DNA of 64,000 nucleotides from Bacillota bacterium. GTDB taxonomy: Bacteria > Bacillota > Clostridia > Oscillospirales > Oscillospiraceae. Below, one piece after another: positions 63,875 through 64,000 of the stretch. The stretch is taken from NCBI GenBank assembly GCA_029224785.1, contig JAQXVF010000001.1:1-64000 (forward strand), in the 5' to 3' direction. The notes under the pieces were generated by a model that worked only from the letters and a program-made list of their open reading frames with translations, was not told the DNA's origin and ran no database searches. The position numbers and the translations under genes were made by a program. Position 1 is the first letter of the stretch; each line of letters opens with the position of its first letter.

Positions 63875-64000
63875 TCGTCTCCACCAAGGGGCGTTACGCT
63901 CTGCGGGTCATGGTGGGTCTTGCGGGACACAGCGGTGAAGAATACATTCCCCTGAAGGAAATTGCCGAGGAAGAGGGCATTTCCCAGAAGTATCTGGAGT
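63871..64000 (+). CDS. iscR: Rrf2 family regulator, IscR-like (5' part, runs off the window)
   Basis: The first 43 codons of an Rrf2-type repressor: MIVSTKGRYALRVMVGLA, then PLKEIAEEEGISQKYLE, which is the winged helix-turn-helix. The cluster-binding cysteines of IscR would lie beyond the window, so it could also be a CymR-type regulator. It starts in ATGA overlap with iscU. Its likely target is the dyad at the iscS promoter. Confidence 0.9.
   Translation, partial: MIVSTKGRYALRVMVGLAGHSGEEYIPLKEIAEEEGISQKYLE

Overview
The window looks like a chromosomal core region of a Gram-positive, spore-forming-lineage Clostridia, most likely a gut Oscillospiraceae/Ruminococcaceae. The evidence is Firmicutes-type PolC, the gdpP-rplI-dnaB, tilS-hpt-ftsH and pyrH-frr-uppS-cdsA-dxr-rseP-ispG-polC gene orders, a tRNA-Ala T-box before alaS, RNase J, RNase M5, SpoIVB, AGGAGG ribosome binding sites, and a GC content that looks to be in the high fifties percent (judged by eye). 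There is no rRNA, CRISPR array or prophage. Mobile DNA is limited to a possible 107-bp terminal-inverted-repeat element and one very short coding remnant at the left edge.

Layout, left to right. 0-5 kb: tRNA-Leu(UAG), a membrane diguanylate cyclase, aspS, a TauE/SafE transporter split into two half-genes, and ruvX. 4.7-8.4 kb: rpmG-secE-nusG-rplK-rplA, then rplJ-rplL. Two look-alikes of the L1-binding arm of 23S rRNA precede rplK and rplA, and an L10 leader with attenuator precedes rplJ. rpoB/rpoC do not follow rplL. 8.4-18.8 kb: an unknown membrane protein, an Mrp-type Fe-S carrier, and a comEC-holA-rnmV-ABC-F operon downstream of T-box-controlled alaS. 18.9-22.8 kb: pepF with a small co-gene, a DMT exporter and a nucleoside phosphorylase. 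22-33.3 kb: the large minus-strand operon from pyrH to polC and udp (isoprenoid, phospholipid, ribosome recycling, site-2 protease and replication).

33.5-47.9 kb holds glnS and then a metal/cofactor neighbourhood. It starts with a structured gene-free interval, then a csoR-copA copper efflux operon with two operators. Next is a cbiMQO cobalt/nickel ECF transporter preceded by a C6G6 palindrome. On the opposite strand a cobalamin riboswitch now drives only the truncated tail of an ABC ATPase, two YitT membrane proteins and an arylamine N-acetyltransferase. A TetR-ABC efflux operon and a GNAT acetyltransferase follow.

47.9-60.7 kb: a TraB/GumN lipoprotein, then gdpP-rplI-dnaB-tilS-hpt-ftsH on the minus strand, and rnj-dus on the plus strand. 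60.5-64 kb: spoIVB, whose downstream region carries a second, diverged copy of its own 3' end, a small inverted-repeat element and a pair of Spo0A boxes where spo0A commonly sits in relatives. The window closes with iscS-iscU-iscR, with a 9-bp dyad around the iscS promoter that IscR may bind.

I did not find a wholly new multi-gene system. The most unusual signals are the B12 riboswitch attached to a relic ATPase and YitT/NAT genes, the duplicated spoIVB tail, the paired L1-mimic leaders, and the unexplained structured interval at 35.2-35.45 kb.
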